Assembly (NCBI GenBank): GCA_938040985.1
Contig: CALHZD010000058.1
Location: forward strand, 1 to 14,393
Source: an uncultured Propionivibrio sp.
GTDB lineage: Bacteria > Pseudomonadota > Gammaproteobacteria > Burkholderiales > Rhodocyclaceae
Direction of reading: 5' to 3'
DNA: 14,393 nucleotides
Shown: one piece after another, positions 6,964-13,443 of the stretch
Layout of the letters: the number at the start of each line of letters is the position of its first letter
How positions within the stretch are numbered: position 1 is the stretch's first letter
Made by a program: the position numbers and the translations under genes
The notes under the pieces: model-generated
Database searches by the model: none
The model's input: only the letters and a program-made list of their open reading frames with translations
Told to the model about the DNA's origin: nothing

Positions 6964-8028
6964 TCAGCGGACGATCTGATCGAGCTCGCCTCGACTGTAG
7001 CGTTCAGCCATCGTGCTGAGCGGAATCGCCTTGATCTTGCCAGCCTGACCGGCGGCGCCAAAGGCCTCGAAACGGGCGCGGCAGAGTTTCTTGGCGGCTT
7101 CGCGCGCGGGTTTGAGGTAGTCGCGCGGATCGAATTTGCTGGGGTTCTCGACAAAGTAGCGGCGTATAGCGCCGGTCATTGCCAGACGAATGTCGGTGTC
7201 GATATTGACCTTGCGCACGCCGTGCTTGATGCCGCGCACGATTTCTTCGACCGGCACGCCGTAGGTTTCCTTCATATCGCCGCCGAATTCGCGGATTTCG
7301 GCCAGAAATTCCTGCGGTACGGACGAAGAACCATGCATGACCAGGTGCGTATTCGGAATGCGCGCATGGATTTCAGCGATGCGGTCGATGGCCAGAATGT
7401 CGCCGGTTGGGCGCTTGGTGAACTTGTACGCGCCGTGGCTGGTGCCAATGGCGATGGCCAGTGCGTCGCACTGCGTCTGTTTGACGAAATCGGCAGCCTG
7501 CTCGACATCGGTGAGCAGTTGTTCGCGCGTCATCGTGCCTTCGGCGCCGTGGCCGTCTTCCTTGTCGCCTTTCATCGTCTCAAGCGAGCCGAGCACGCCC
7601 AATTCCCCTTCCACCGAAACGCCGATCGAGTGGGAGAATTCGGTGACTTTCTTCGTCGTCGCCACGTTATATTCGTAGGAAGAGACCGTTTTGCCGTCCG
7701 CCTGGAGCGAACCGTCCATCATCACCGAGGAAAAGCCGGAACGGATCGCCGCCATGCAGACCGCCGGCGATTGGCCGTGATCCTGGTGCATGACGATAGG
7801 CGTGTCGGGATAGGCTTCAAGCGCCGCCAAGATTTGGTGGCGCAAGAAAGGTTCGCCGGCATATTTGCGCGCGCCGGCCGAGGCCTGCATGATGACGGGC
7901 GAGTCGGTTTCGCGGGCCGCTTCCATGATGGCGATGACCTGCTCCATGTTATTGACGTTGAATGCCGGCAGTCCGTAGCTATGTTCGGCGGCGTGGTCGA
8001 GCAACTGGCGCAATGAAACGAGTGGCAT
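6964..8028 (-). CDS. fba: Fructose-bisphosphate aldolase, class II
   Basis: 354 residues, matching the class IIB / CbbA-like aldolases of proteobacteria. This zinc enzyme reversibly splits fructose-1,6-bisphosphate into dihydroxyacetone phosphate and glyceraldehyde-3-phosphate. The N-terminus MPLVSLRQLLDHAAEH is characteristic. D83 and H84 in MHQDHGQSP are the catalytic acid and a zinc ligand; HGSSSVP provides a further zinc histidine, and GVRKVNIDTDIRLA binds substrate phosphate. The frame is open for six more codons (to 8046), but AAGGAGG stands 6 bases before the ATG at 8028, which decides this start. Its start is 14 bases after the pyk stop codon, so the two genes are almost certainly co-transcribed. 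It may also serve gluconeogenesis or a pentose-phosphate cycle. Confidence 0.95.
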   Translation of the reverse strand: MPLVSLRQLLDHAAEHSYGLPAFNVNNMEQVIAIMEAARETDSPVIMQASAGARKYAGEPFLRHQILAALEAYPDTPIVMHQDHGQSPAVCMAAIRSGFSSVMMDGSLQADGKTVSSYEYNVATTKKVTEFSHSIGVSVEGELGVLGSLETMKGDKEDGHGAEGTMTREQLLTDVEQAADFVKQTQCDALAIAIGTSHGAYKFTKRPTGDILAIDRIAEIHARIPNTHLVMHGSSSVPQEFLAEIREFGGDMKETYGVPVEEIVRGIKHGVRKVNIDTDIRLAMTGAIRRYFVENPSKFDPRDYLKPAREAAKKLCRARFEAFGAAGQAGKIKAIPLSTMAERYSRGELDQIVR

Positions 8029-8042
8029 GATTTCCTCCTTGG

Positions 8043-9509
8043 TCAATGAAACGGTGGAATGTGCATGTTCGGGGCGGCGGTATGGTCGGCTTCCCCGATA
8101 CGCATGATGGACAGTGTGTTGGTGCCGCCGGATGTGCCGTGACGGTCGCCGTAGGTGAGGACGATGAGGTCGCCTTCGGCGGCTACGTCAGCTTCTATCA
8201 GCCGACGCTCGATTTCGCGCCGCATACCGGTACGGTCGTCGGGCATTGGGTCGATCAGCAGGGGCGTAACCTGGCGGAAAAGTGACATTTTGGGTAATGA
8301 GGCGGCTTCCTGCGTCAGCGCGAAAATCGGCACGCCGCAATCGAGGCGGCTCATCCAGAGCGCCGTAGAGCCGGAACTGGTCAGCGCAACGATCGCCTTG
8401 ACGTTCAGGTGATAGGCGGCGAACAGCGCGGAAAGAGCGATCGACTGATCGATTCGGGTAAAAACGCGGTCGAGAAATTCGCGGTCAAGCGTGATCGGCA
8501 TCGATTTTTCCGCTGCCCGGCAGATGCGCGCCATGGCCTCAACCGTCTGCACCGGGTAGCTTCCTACGGCGGTTTCGGCCGAAAGCATCACGGCGTCGGT
8601 GCCGTCGATGACGGCGTTGGCAACGTCGGAGACTTCGGCGCGGGTTGGTGTCGGCGCGTGGATCATCGATTCCATCATTTGCGTGGCGGTGATCGCCAGT
8701 TTGTTCCGTTCGCGCGCCATGCGGATCATACGTTTTTGCAGCGCCGGCACCGCCGCATCGCCGACTTCGACTGCCAGATCACCGCGTGCGACCATTAGTC
8801 CGTCGGAGGCATCAAGAATTTCCGCCAGCGCATCGACGGCCTCGACGCGTTCGATTTTTGCAATGGTCAATGCGTCCCCGCCCGCAGCCCGCATCAACTG
8901 GCGCGCCATGTACATATCCGAGGCGCTCTTGGGGAAAGAGACGGCGAGAAAGTCTGCACCCATCTGCGCCGCTATCTTGATGTCGTCCATATCCTTGGCG
9001 GTCAGCGCCGGCGCCGAGAGGCCGCCGCCCTGGCGGTTGATGCCCTTGTTGTTTGACAGCTCGCCGCCGTGGCGCACGCGCGTATGGATTTCCGCGCCGG
9101 CCACATGGCTGACTTCCAGGACGATGCGGCCGTCGTCGAGCAGCAGGATGCTGCCGCGGTTGACGTCGTGCGGCAGATTCTTGTAGTCGAGACCGATGCG
9201 TTCCTGGTTGCCGAGCTTGCATTGGGCGTCGAGAATGAAGCCGTCGCCTTCTTTCAGCAAGATTTTGCCGTTCTCGAATTTGCCGATACGTATTTTCGGC
9301 CCCTGCAGGTCGGCCAGAATACCGACGGGACGCTTGAGAGAAGCGGCGACCTGGCGCACAGTATCAGCCAGTGCGATGTGGTCCTCCGCCTTGCCATGCG
9401 AGAAATTCAGCCGAACGACATCGACGCCGGCCCGCAATAGGCGCTCCAGCGCCTGCGGGCTGCTGGAGGCCGGACCGAGTGTGGCAACGATTTTGGTGTG
9501 GCGAATCAT
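8043..9509 (-). CDS. pyk: Pyruvate kinase
   Basis: 488 residues, similar in length and sequence to the PykA (type II) enzyme of E. coli. It transfers phosphate from phosphoenolpyruvate to ADP, giving pyruvate and ATP. The N-terminal barrel opens with HTKIVATLGPASS; R33, N35 and S37 lie in RLNFSHG, which binds phosphate and potassium. LADLQGPKIRIG leads into the B domain. TIAKIER carries the catalytic lysine, LMVARGDLAVEVG contributes metal ligands, and ITATQMMESMI with PTPTRAEVSDVANAV are the family signatures. The C-terminal regulatory domain is complete. AAGGG lies about 8 bases before the ATG. fba follows after 14 bases. Upstream, 151 bases containing a perfect 13-bp stem-loop separate it from the unknown gene, so pyk-fba may have its own promoter there. 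Confidence 0.96.
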   Translation of the reverse strand: MIRHTKIVATLGPASSSPQALERLLRAGVDVVRLNFSHGKAEDHIALADTVRQVAASLKRPVGILADLQGPKIRIGKFENGKILLKEGDGFILDAQCKLGNQERIGLDYKNLPHDVNRGSILLLDDGRIVLEVSHVAGAEIHTRVRHGGELSNNKGINRQGGGLSAPALTAKDMDDIKIAAQMGADFLAVSFPKSASDMYMARQLMRAAGGDALTIAKIERVEAVDALAEILDASDGLMVARGDLAVEVGDAAVPALQKRMIRMARERNKLAITATQMMESMIHAPTPTRAEVSDVANAVIDGTDAVMLSAETAVGSYPVQTVEAMARICRAAEKSMPITLDREFLDRVFTRIDQSIALSALFAAYHLNVKAIVALTSSGSTALWMSRLDCGVPIFALTQEAASLPKMSLFRQVTPLLIDPMPDDRTGMRREIERRLIEADVAAEGDLIVLTYGDRHGTSGGTNTLSIMRIGEADHTAAPNMHIPPFH

Positions 9510-9608
9510 GGCGTGCCCTTAAAGCGCGGCCGGCAAAACCGCTGGGAAGGCATTGGAAATGCTGCCGTTTGGAATCGCTGTCCAGAGGGTGATTTCTCTG
9601 GAATTCTA

Positions 9609-9644
9609 CTGTAAACCGCCCGCTGTCCACAGGGCGGTTTACAG
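9609..9644 (-). other. Perfect 13-bp stem-loop between the unknown gene and pyk
   Basis: CTGTAAACCGCCC (9609-9621) pairs without a mismatch with GGGCGGTTTACAG (9632-9644) across a 10-base loop. It starts 17 bases after the stop codon of the 261-residue gene on the minus strand. The AAACCGCCC...GGGCGGTTT core resembles a bidirectional terminator with a short T-run inside the stem, but no longer T-tract follows in either direction. A role as terminator is likely but not certain. Confidence 0.5.
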
Positions 9645-9660
9645 CGCTGTTGCATCGTAT

Positions 9661-10446
9661 TCAGAGGTTGGCCGAATGCCACCACCTGCTGTATTTGTCG
9701 CGCAGCTCGTGGTGCGAAGGCATCGGGTAAAAAGCCATGTCGTGACCGTTGCCGATGTAGAAGCCGCGCTTGACCATCCGGTAGGGAAATTCGAGCGAAT
9801 GTACGCGGTGCACCAGCTTGGTCTGCTTGGCGCTTGGCGCCGTACCTGTCGGCGGCTTAAGTTCAAGCAGGGCCTCGCGCAAGTGATGGATGAACGAGTA
9901 AGGCAGATCGCCCACCGGTCCGTTTTCCGGGTCGTTCGCCAGCGCACCAAGTTCAAGTTCGACAAAGAACAGGCCGGGGAAGCGAATGAATTTTTCCGGG
10001 TGAAGCGTCACGCTTTCGTAGAAATGCCCCGGGTCAAGGTTGCTGACGACGAGACTGTTGACCGGCACCATGTCCTGATACAGATGCAGGCTGTATTCCG
10101 GATCGCGCGGAATGCTACTGCCCCGTTCGATACCGATGGCCTGACCGTAAGCGGTCGTCAGATAAAGCTTGCCGAGCGCGCTGACCGGAAGGTGTTCAAG
10201 TACGCGATAGACCGAGATGTACACCGAATGTTTGGGACGGCCCTCGGCATTGGGGACGCAGCGGGCAAAGGCGCTATCGATGTCGAAATATTCGTTGCGA
10301 AAATTCGGATCGACCTCGAAGAACATGCTCTGTCCCTTGGACTTATAGCTGTTGCCCGTCGAATAATACTGGCCGAACCGTTCCGGCGGCAGATTGGAAG
10401 CAATGAGCGCTTCCGGGATTAGCGAGAAATAGAGATGAATATCCAT
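9661..10446 (-). CDS. Unrecognised 261-residue protein in the glycolytic cluster
   Basis: I do not recognise a family. The frame is supported by AAAAGG 9 bases before the ATG, by a balanced soluble-protein composition, and by position between pgk and pyk on the same strand. No signal peptide or membrane segment is visible, so it should be cytoplasmic. It is rich in aromatic residues and histidine and has a single cysteine (C63). Segments that look structured and possibly conserved are IHLYFSLIPEALIASNLPP (3-21), KGQSMFFEVDP (37-47), YLTTAYGQAIGIERG (95-109), and RGFYIGNGHDMAFYPMPSHH (227-246). A Pro/Thr/Ala/Lys stretch near 198-210 looks like a linker. It ends in a KYSRWWHSANL tail. Flanking spacers of 223 and 151 bases each hold a strong stem-loop, suggesting an independent unit inserted into the cluster. 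The function is unknown. Confidence 0.8.
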   Translation of the reverse strand: MDIHLYFSLIPEALIASNLPPERFGQYYSTGNSYKSKGQSMFFEVDPNFRNEYFDIDSAFARCVPNAEGRPKHSVYISVYRVLEHLPVSALGKLYLTTAYGQAIGIERGSSIPRDPEYSLHLYQDMVPVNSLVVSNLDPGHFYESVTLHPEKFIRFPGLFFVELELGALANDPENGPVGDLPYSFIHHLREALLELKPPTGTAPSAKQTKLVHRVHSLEFPYRMVKRGFYIGNGHDMAFYPMPSHHELRDKYSRWWHSANL

Positions 10447-10573
10447 GTTATGTAACCTTTTCGATAAATTTTCTCATCCACTCGATTTTTGATTTTCCTG
10501 CAAACCGTTCGTACATACAAGCCAAGTGCGCATTTGCGGGCTGTTCCGTGCGTATGATGCCGCGACGTGTTTT

Positions 10574-10616
10574 GCCATTTGTCCGGCTGCATTTGGCAGT
10601 AAGCCGGATAAATGGC
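10574..10616 (-). other. 15-bp stem-loop between pgk and the unknown gene
   Basis: GCCATTTGTCCGGCT (10574-10588) pairs with AGCCGGATAAATGGC (10602-10616) with a single G-T wobble across a 13-base loop. On the minus strand it lies 53 bases past the pgk stop codon. It is followed by AAAAC rather than Ts, so it is not a standard intrinsic terminator. It may stabilise the pgk 3' end or act with Rho. Confidence 0.5.
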
Positions 10617-10669
10617 GGATTATGCTGGCGTTGCCGCGCCTGAATGTTCGGGCGGCCGATGCCTGCGGC

Positions 10670-11839
10670 TCAGCCTGCGTTGCGCGATTCGAGAATTTCC
10701 ACGGCAGGCAGGCGTTTGCCTTCGAGAAATTCGAGGAAAGCGCCGCCTGCGGTAGAGATATAGCCGACCTTGTCCTTAATACCAAAAACGTGAATGGCCG
10801 ATACGGTGTCGCCGCCGCCAGCCAGCGTAAAGGCCTTGGAAGCCGCGACGGCCTCTGCCAGCGCTTTGGTGCCGCCTGCGAAGGGCGCCATTTCAAAGAC
10901 GCCGACCGGCCCGTTCCAAACGACGGTGCCGGCCTGGGCGATGATGCCAGCCAACGCTTTGGCCGATTGCGGCCCGATGTCGAGGATCATATCGTCGTCG
11001 GCGACTTCATCGACGCTTTTTACCGTCGCCTGCGCCGTGGCCGAGAATTCCTTGGCGACGACAACATCGGTTGGCAACGGCACCTTGACTTTATTCATGA
11101 CGGCTTTGGCCTGATCAACGAGATCGGGTTCAGCAAGCGACTTGCCGATTTTTTTTCCGGCAGCAAGCAGGAAGGTATTGGCGATGCCGCCGCCGACAAC
11201 CAGCTGATCGACCTTGGCGGACAAGCTTTCCAGCACAGTCAGCTTGGTCGAGACCTTGGAACCGCCGACGATGGCGACAAGCGGGCGCGCCGGTTGCGCC
11301 AGCGCTTTGGTCAGCGCTTCCAGTTCGGAGGCGACACAGGGGCCGGCGCAGGCGATTTTTGCGTACTTGCCCATGCCATAGGTGGTGGCTTCGGCGCGGT
11401 GTGCGGTGCCGAAAGCGTCCATGACCCAGACGTCACAGAGCGATGCCATTTTCCGTGAAAGATCATCGTCGCACTTCTTTTCGCCCTTGTTGCAGCGGCT
11501 GTTTTCAAGCATGACGACTTCGCCGGGTTTGATCTCGAAACCGCCGTCAATCCAGTTCTGTACCAGGCGGACAGGCTGACCGAGCAGTTCGGACAGCCGT
11601 TTGGCGACGGGAGCGAGCGAGTCTCCAGGCTTGCATTCGCCTTCGGTCGGGCGGCCCAGGTGCGAAGTCACCATGACCGCGGCGCCTTTGGACAAGGCGT
11701 AGCGGATGCCCGGCAAAGCAGCGCGGATGCGTGTATCGTCGGTAATGGCGAGGTGGTCGTCCTGCGGCACGTTGAGGTCGGCGCGGATAAAGACGCGCTT
11801 GCCGCTGACATCAAGATCGGTCAGGCGTTTGAAAGTCAT
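10670..11839 (-). CDS. pgk: Phosphoglycerate kinase
   Basis: 389 residues from the chosen start, typical of the family. It moves the acyl phosphate of 1,3-bisphosphoglycerate to ADP, the first ATP-yielding step of glycolysis, and works in reverse for gluconeogenesis. The substrate-side FIRADLNVP, SHLGRPTEG and DAFGTAHR motifs, the GGSKVSTKL segment, the WNGPVGVFE segment and the C-terminal nucleotide loop AGGGDTVSA are all intact. Two ATGs compete: 11848 (MTVMTFKRL) and 11839 (MTFKRL). I prefer the second because GGATGA lies at a workable distance from it, whereas the first has AACGG directly against it; the difference is three residues. The start lies only about 15-24 bases past a strong gap terminator, so pgk expression seems to depend on read-through or on a promoter inside gap. 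Confidence 0.95.
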   Translation of the reverse strand: MTFKRLTDLDVSGKRVFIRADLNVPQDDHLAITDDTRIRAALPGIRYALSKGAAVMVTSHLGRPTEGECKPGDSLAPVAKRLSELLGQPVRLVQNWIDGGFEIKPGEVVMLENSRCNKGEKKCDDDLSRKMASLCDVWVMDAFGTAHRAEATTYGMGKYAKIACAGPCVASELEALTKALAQPARPLVAIVGGSKVSTKLTVLESLSAKVDQLVVGGGIANTFLLAAGKKIGKSLAEPDLVDQAKAVMNKVKVPLPTDVVVAKEFSATAQATVKSVDEVADDDMILDIGPQSAKALAGIIAQAGTVVWNGPVGVFEMAPFAGGTKALAEAVAASKAFTLAGGGDTVSAIHVFGIKDKVGYISTAGGAFLEFLEGKRLPAVEILESRNAG

Positions 11840-11862
11840 GACAGTCATCCGTTAAAAAGTCG

Positions 11863-11914
11863 AAACAAAAAAGAGAGGGAAGGCGTTTGGAGCAATGCGC
11901 TCTTGCGCCTTCCC
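11863..11914 (-). terminator. Strong intrinsic terminator between gap and pgk
   Basis: On the minus strand GGGAAGGCG (11906-11914) pairs perfectly with CGCCTTCCC (11877-11885), and an inner GAGC/GCTC pairing strengthens the loop. The stem is followed by TCTCTTTTTTGTTT. It lies about 57 bases after the gap stop codon, and its T-run ends about 14 bases before the first possible pgk ATG. Confidence 0.8.
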
Positions 11915-11970
11915 TGGGTGTCGCCGCCGCGGCATTGCCTGGCTGGGAACAGTTGGTCGCAGTCGGACGC

Positions 11971-12972
11971 TTACTTGGTCGCCATGACGCGGATCATTTC
12001 CAGCACCTTGTTGGAATAGCCCCATTCATTGTCATACCAGGAAACCAGCTTGACGAACGTCGGGTCGAGCGCGATGCCGGCGTCGGCGTCAAACACTGAA
12101 GTACAGGACTCACCACGGAAATCGGTCGAGACGACCTTGTCCTCGGTATAGCCAATGACGCCCTTGAACGCGCCTTCCGACGCGTCCTTGAGCGCGGCGC
12201 AGATTTCCTCATAGGAAGCTGGTTTTTCAAGCTCGCAGGTCAGGTCGACAACGGAAACGTCGGAGGTCGGTACGCGGAAGGCCATACCGGTGAGTTTCTT
12301 GTTCAGCGCGGGGATGACCTTGCCGACGGCTTTGGCGGCGCCGGTCGAGGACGGGATGATATTTTCCAGGATGCCACGCCCGCCGCGCCAGTCCTTGTTC
12401 GACGGGGCATCGACCGTTTTCTGTGTATTGGTCGTCGCGTGTACCGTGGTCATCAGGCCGCGCTTGATACCGAAGGTGTCGTTAACGACCTTGGCCAGCG
12501 GCGCCAGGCAGTTGGTTGTGCACGAAGCGTTGGAGATGATCGGTTCGCCTGCGTAGGCAGCGCTGTTGACGCCAAAAACGAACATCGGCGTATCGTCTTT
12601 CGAAGGCGCCGACATGATGACTTTTTTGGCGCCTGCGTCGATGTGCTTCTGCGCCGTTTCCTTCGTCAGGAACAAGCCAGTGGATTCGACGATGATGTCT
12701 GCGCCGACCTCACCCCATTTCAGTTCGGCGGGGTCCTTGCAGGCGGTTAGACGAATCTTTTTTCCGTTGACGACTAGAAAGTTGCCGTCGACCGACACAT
12801 CGCCCTTGAAGCGGCCATGAACGGAATCGAATTTCAGCATATAGGCGACATAGTCGGGTTCGAGCAGATCGTTGATGCCAACGATCTCGATATCCTTGAA
12901 ATTCTGAACCGCGGCGCGGAAGACCATTCTTCCGATACGACCAAAACCGTTGATGCCTACTTTGATAGTCAT
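11971..12972 (-). CDS. gap: Glyceraldehyde-3-phosphate dehydrogenase, type I
   Basis: 333 residues, full length. It converts glyceraldehyde-3-phosphate, phosphate and NAD to 1,3-bisphosphoglycerate and NADH. The Rossmann loop GINGFGRIGR begins at residue 6. D35 in INDLL points to NAD rather than NADP preference. The catalytic cysteine is C151 in SNASCTTNCLAPLAK, with the partner histidine H178 in TTVHATTNTQKT. The segment ending in ILENIIPSSTGAAKAV and the C-terminal SWYDNEWGYSNKVL are as in GapA. AAAGGAAAG stands about 6 bases before the ATG. It is the first gene of the minus-strand glycolytic set; its promoter must lie in the AT-rich stretch next to the start or further into the spacer shared with pgi. 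A strong terminator follows. Upstream, pgi stands where many betaproteobacteria carry a transketolase gene. Confidence 0.97.
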   Translation of the reverse strand: MTIKVGINGFGRIGRMVFRAAVQNFKDIEIVGINDLLEPDYVAYMLKFDSVHGRFKGDVSVDGNFLVVNGKKIRLTACKDPAELKWGEVGADIIVESTGLFLTKETAQKHIDAGAKKVIMSAPSKDDTPMFVFGVNSAAYAGEPIISNASCTTNCLAPLAKVVNDTFGIKRGLMTTVHATTNTQKTVDAPSNKDWRGGRGILENIIPSSTGAAKAVGKVIPALNKKLTGMAFRVPTSDVSVVDLTCELEKPASYEEICAALKDASEGAFKGVIGYTEDKVVSTDFRGESCTSVFDADAGIALDPTFVKLVSWYDNEWGYSNKVLEMIRVMATK

Positions 12973-13060
12973 GGCTTCTTTCCTTTATATACAGTGAAAA
13001 AATCTGATAATCCGATTCAACAATAATACAAATACAATCGACAAAGATTTACGGCGCCAT

Positions 13061-13090
13061 CTTATCGGCAAGACAGCGCGTGCCGATAAG
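13061..13090. promoter_or_regulatory. Perfect 10+10 base inverted repeat upstream of gap
   Basis: CTTATCGGCA (13061-13070) and TGCCGATAAG (13081-13090) are exact reverse complements separated by 10 bases, so half-site centres are 20 bases apart, about two helical turns. It lies 88 bases upstream of the gap start and 353 bases upstream of pgi. No T-run follows on either strand. The geometry fits a dimeric regulator's operator; the regulator is unknown. Confidence 0.4.
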
Positions 13091-13347
13091 CGCATTCGAT
13101 GCCACAGGTCTTTTGATCACGGAAAGGTTCGGAGAAGCGCCCGCTGTGTGGCGGCTGATACGAACCCTGGAGGCGCGCAGTTTTTTCTGCATGCTCCCTT
13201 GCTTGTCCCGCAACGTCACCCGCTATTATCCCATGCTTTTGCCAGCTTTTTGGCATTGTTTGGCCTCATTTAAGGCCGGGCGTTTTCCGGCGCGCCGGAG
13301 TCCCGCCGACCGGCGCTACAAGCACAGATTTTTTTGCCGTCAGCCTG

Positions 13348-13374
13348 TTGTATACGCCGGTTCTTTGCCATAAT
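13348..13374 (+). promoter_or_regulatory. Possible promoter for pgi
   Basis: TTGTAT (13348-13353) is followed after 15 bases by CATAAT (13369-13374), which matches five of six -10 consensus bases; an alternative TAATGG at 13371 gives a 17-base spacer. Transcription would begin near 13381, leaving a leader of about 60 bases before pgi. Confidence 0.35.
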
Positions 13375-13443
13375 GGTATGGGAGGAACGTTGCATGCCGT
13401 AAGGCGGGCGGGGAACAGAAAAGATGAATCAAGGGGAAAGCTC

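Larger units (their letters stand above)
12973..13443. other. 471-base divergent spacer between gap and pgi
   Basis: It should carry promoters in both directions. The part next to gap (about 12980-13050) is AT-rich, in contrast to its surroundings. It holds a perfect inverted repeat (13061-13090), a 12-base palindrome CCGGCGCGCCGG near 13293-13304, small hairpins such as GGCCT-AGGCC near 13262-13277, and a possible pgi promoter (13348-13374). Reading frames here (for example 13080-13373 plus, 97 codons) look like chance. Confidence 0.5.

Noticed and set aside
6868..8016. A 382-codon plus-strand frame
   Set aside because: It is antisense to fba, a clear full-length enzyme gene.
9553..10422. 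A 289-codon plus-strand frame opposite the unknown 261-residue gene
   Set aside because: The minus frame has a ribosome binding site, better composition and the same orientation as its neighbours. The plus translation is Arg/Val/Ala-rich like other antisense shadows here.
10526..11458. A 310-codon plus-strand frame
   Set aside because: It is antisense to pgk and has no recognisable motif.
13080..13373. A 97-codon plus-strand frame in the gap-pgi spacer
   Set aside because: Its start falls inside the inverted repeat, there is no good ribosome binding site, and it overlaps the likely pgi promoter.
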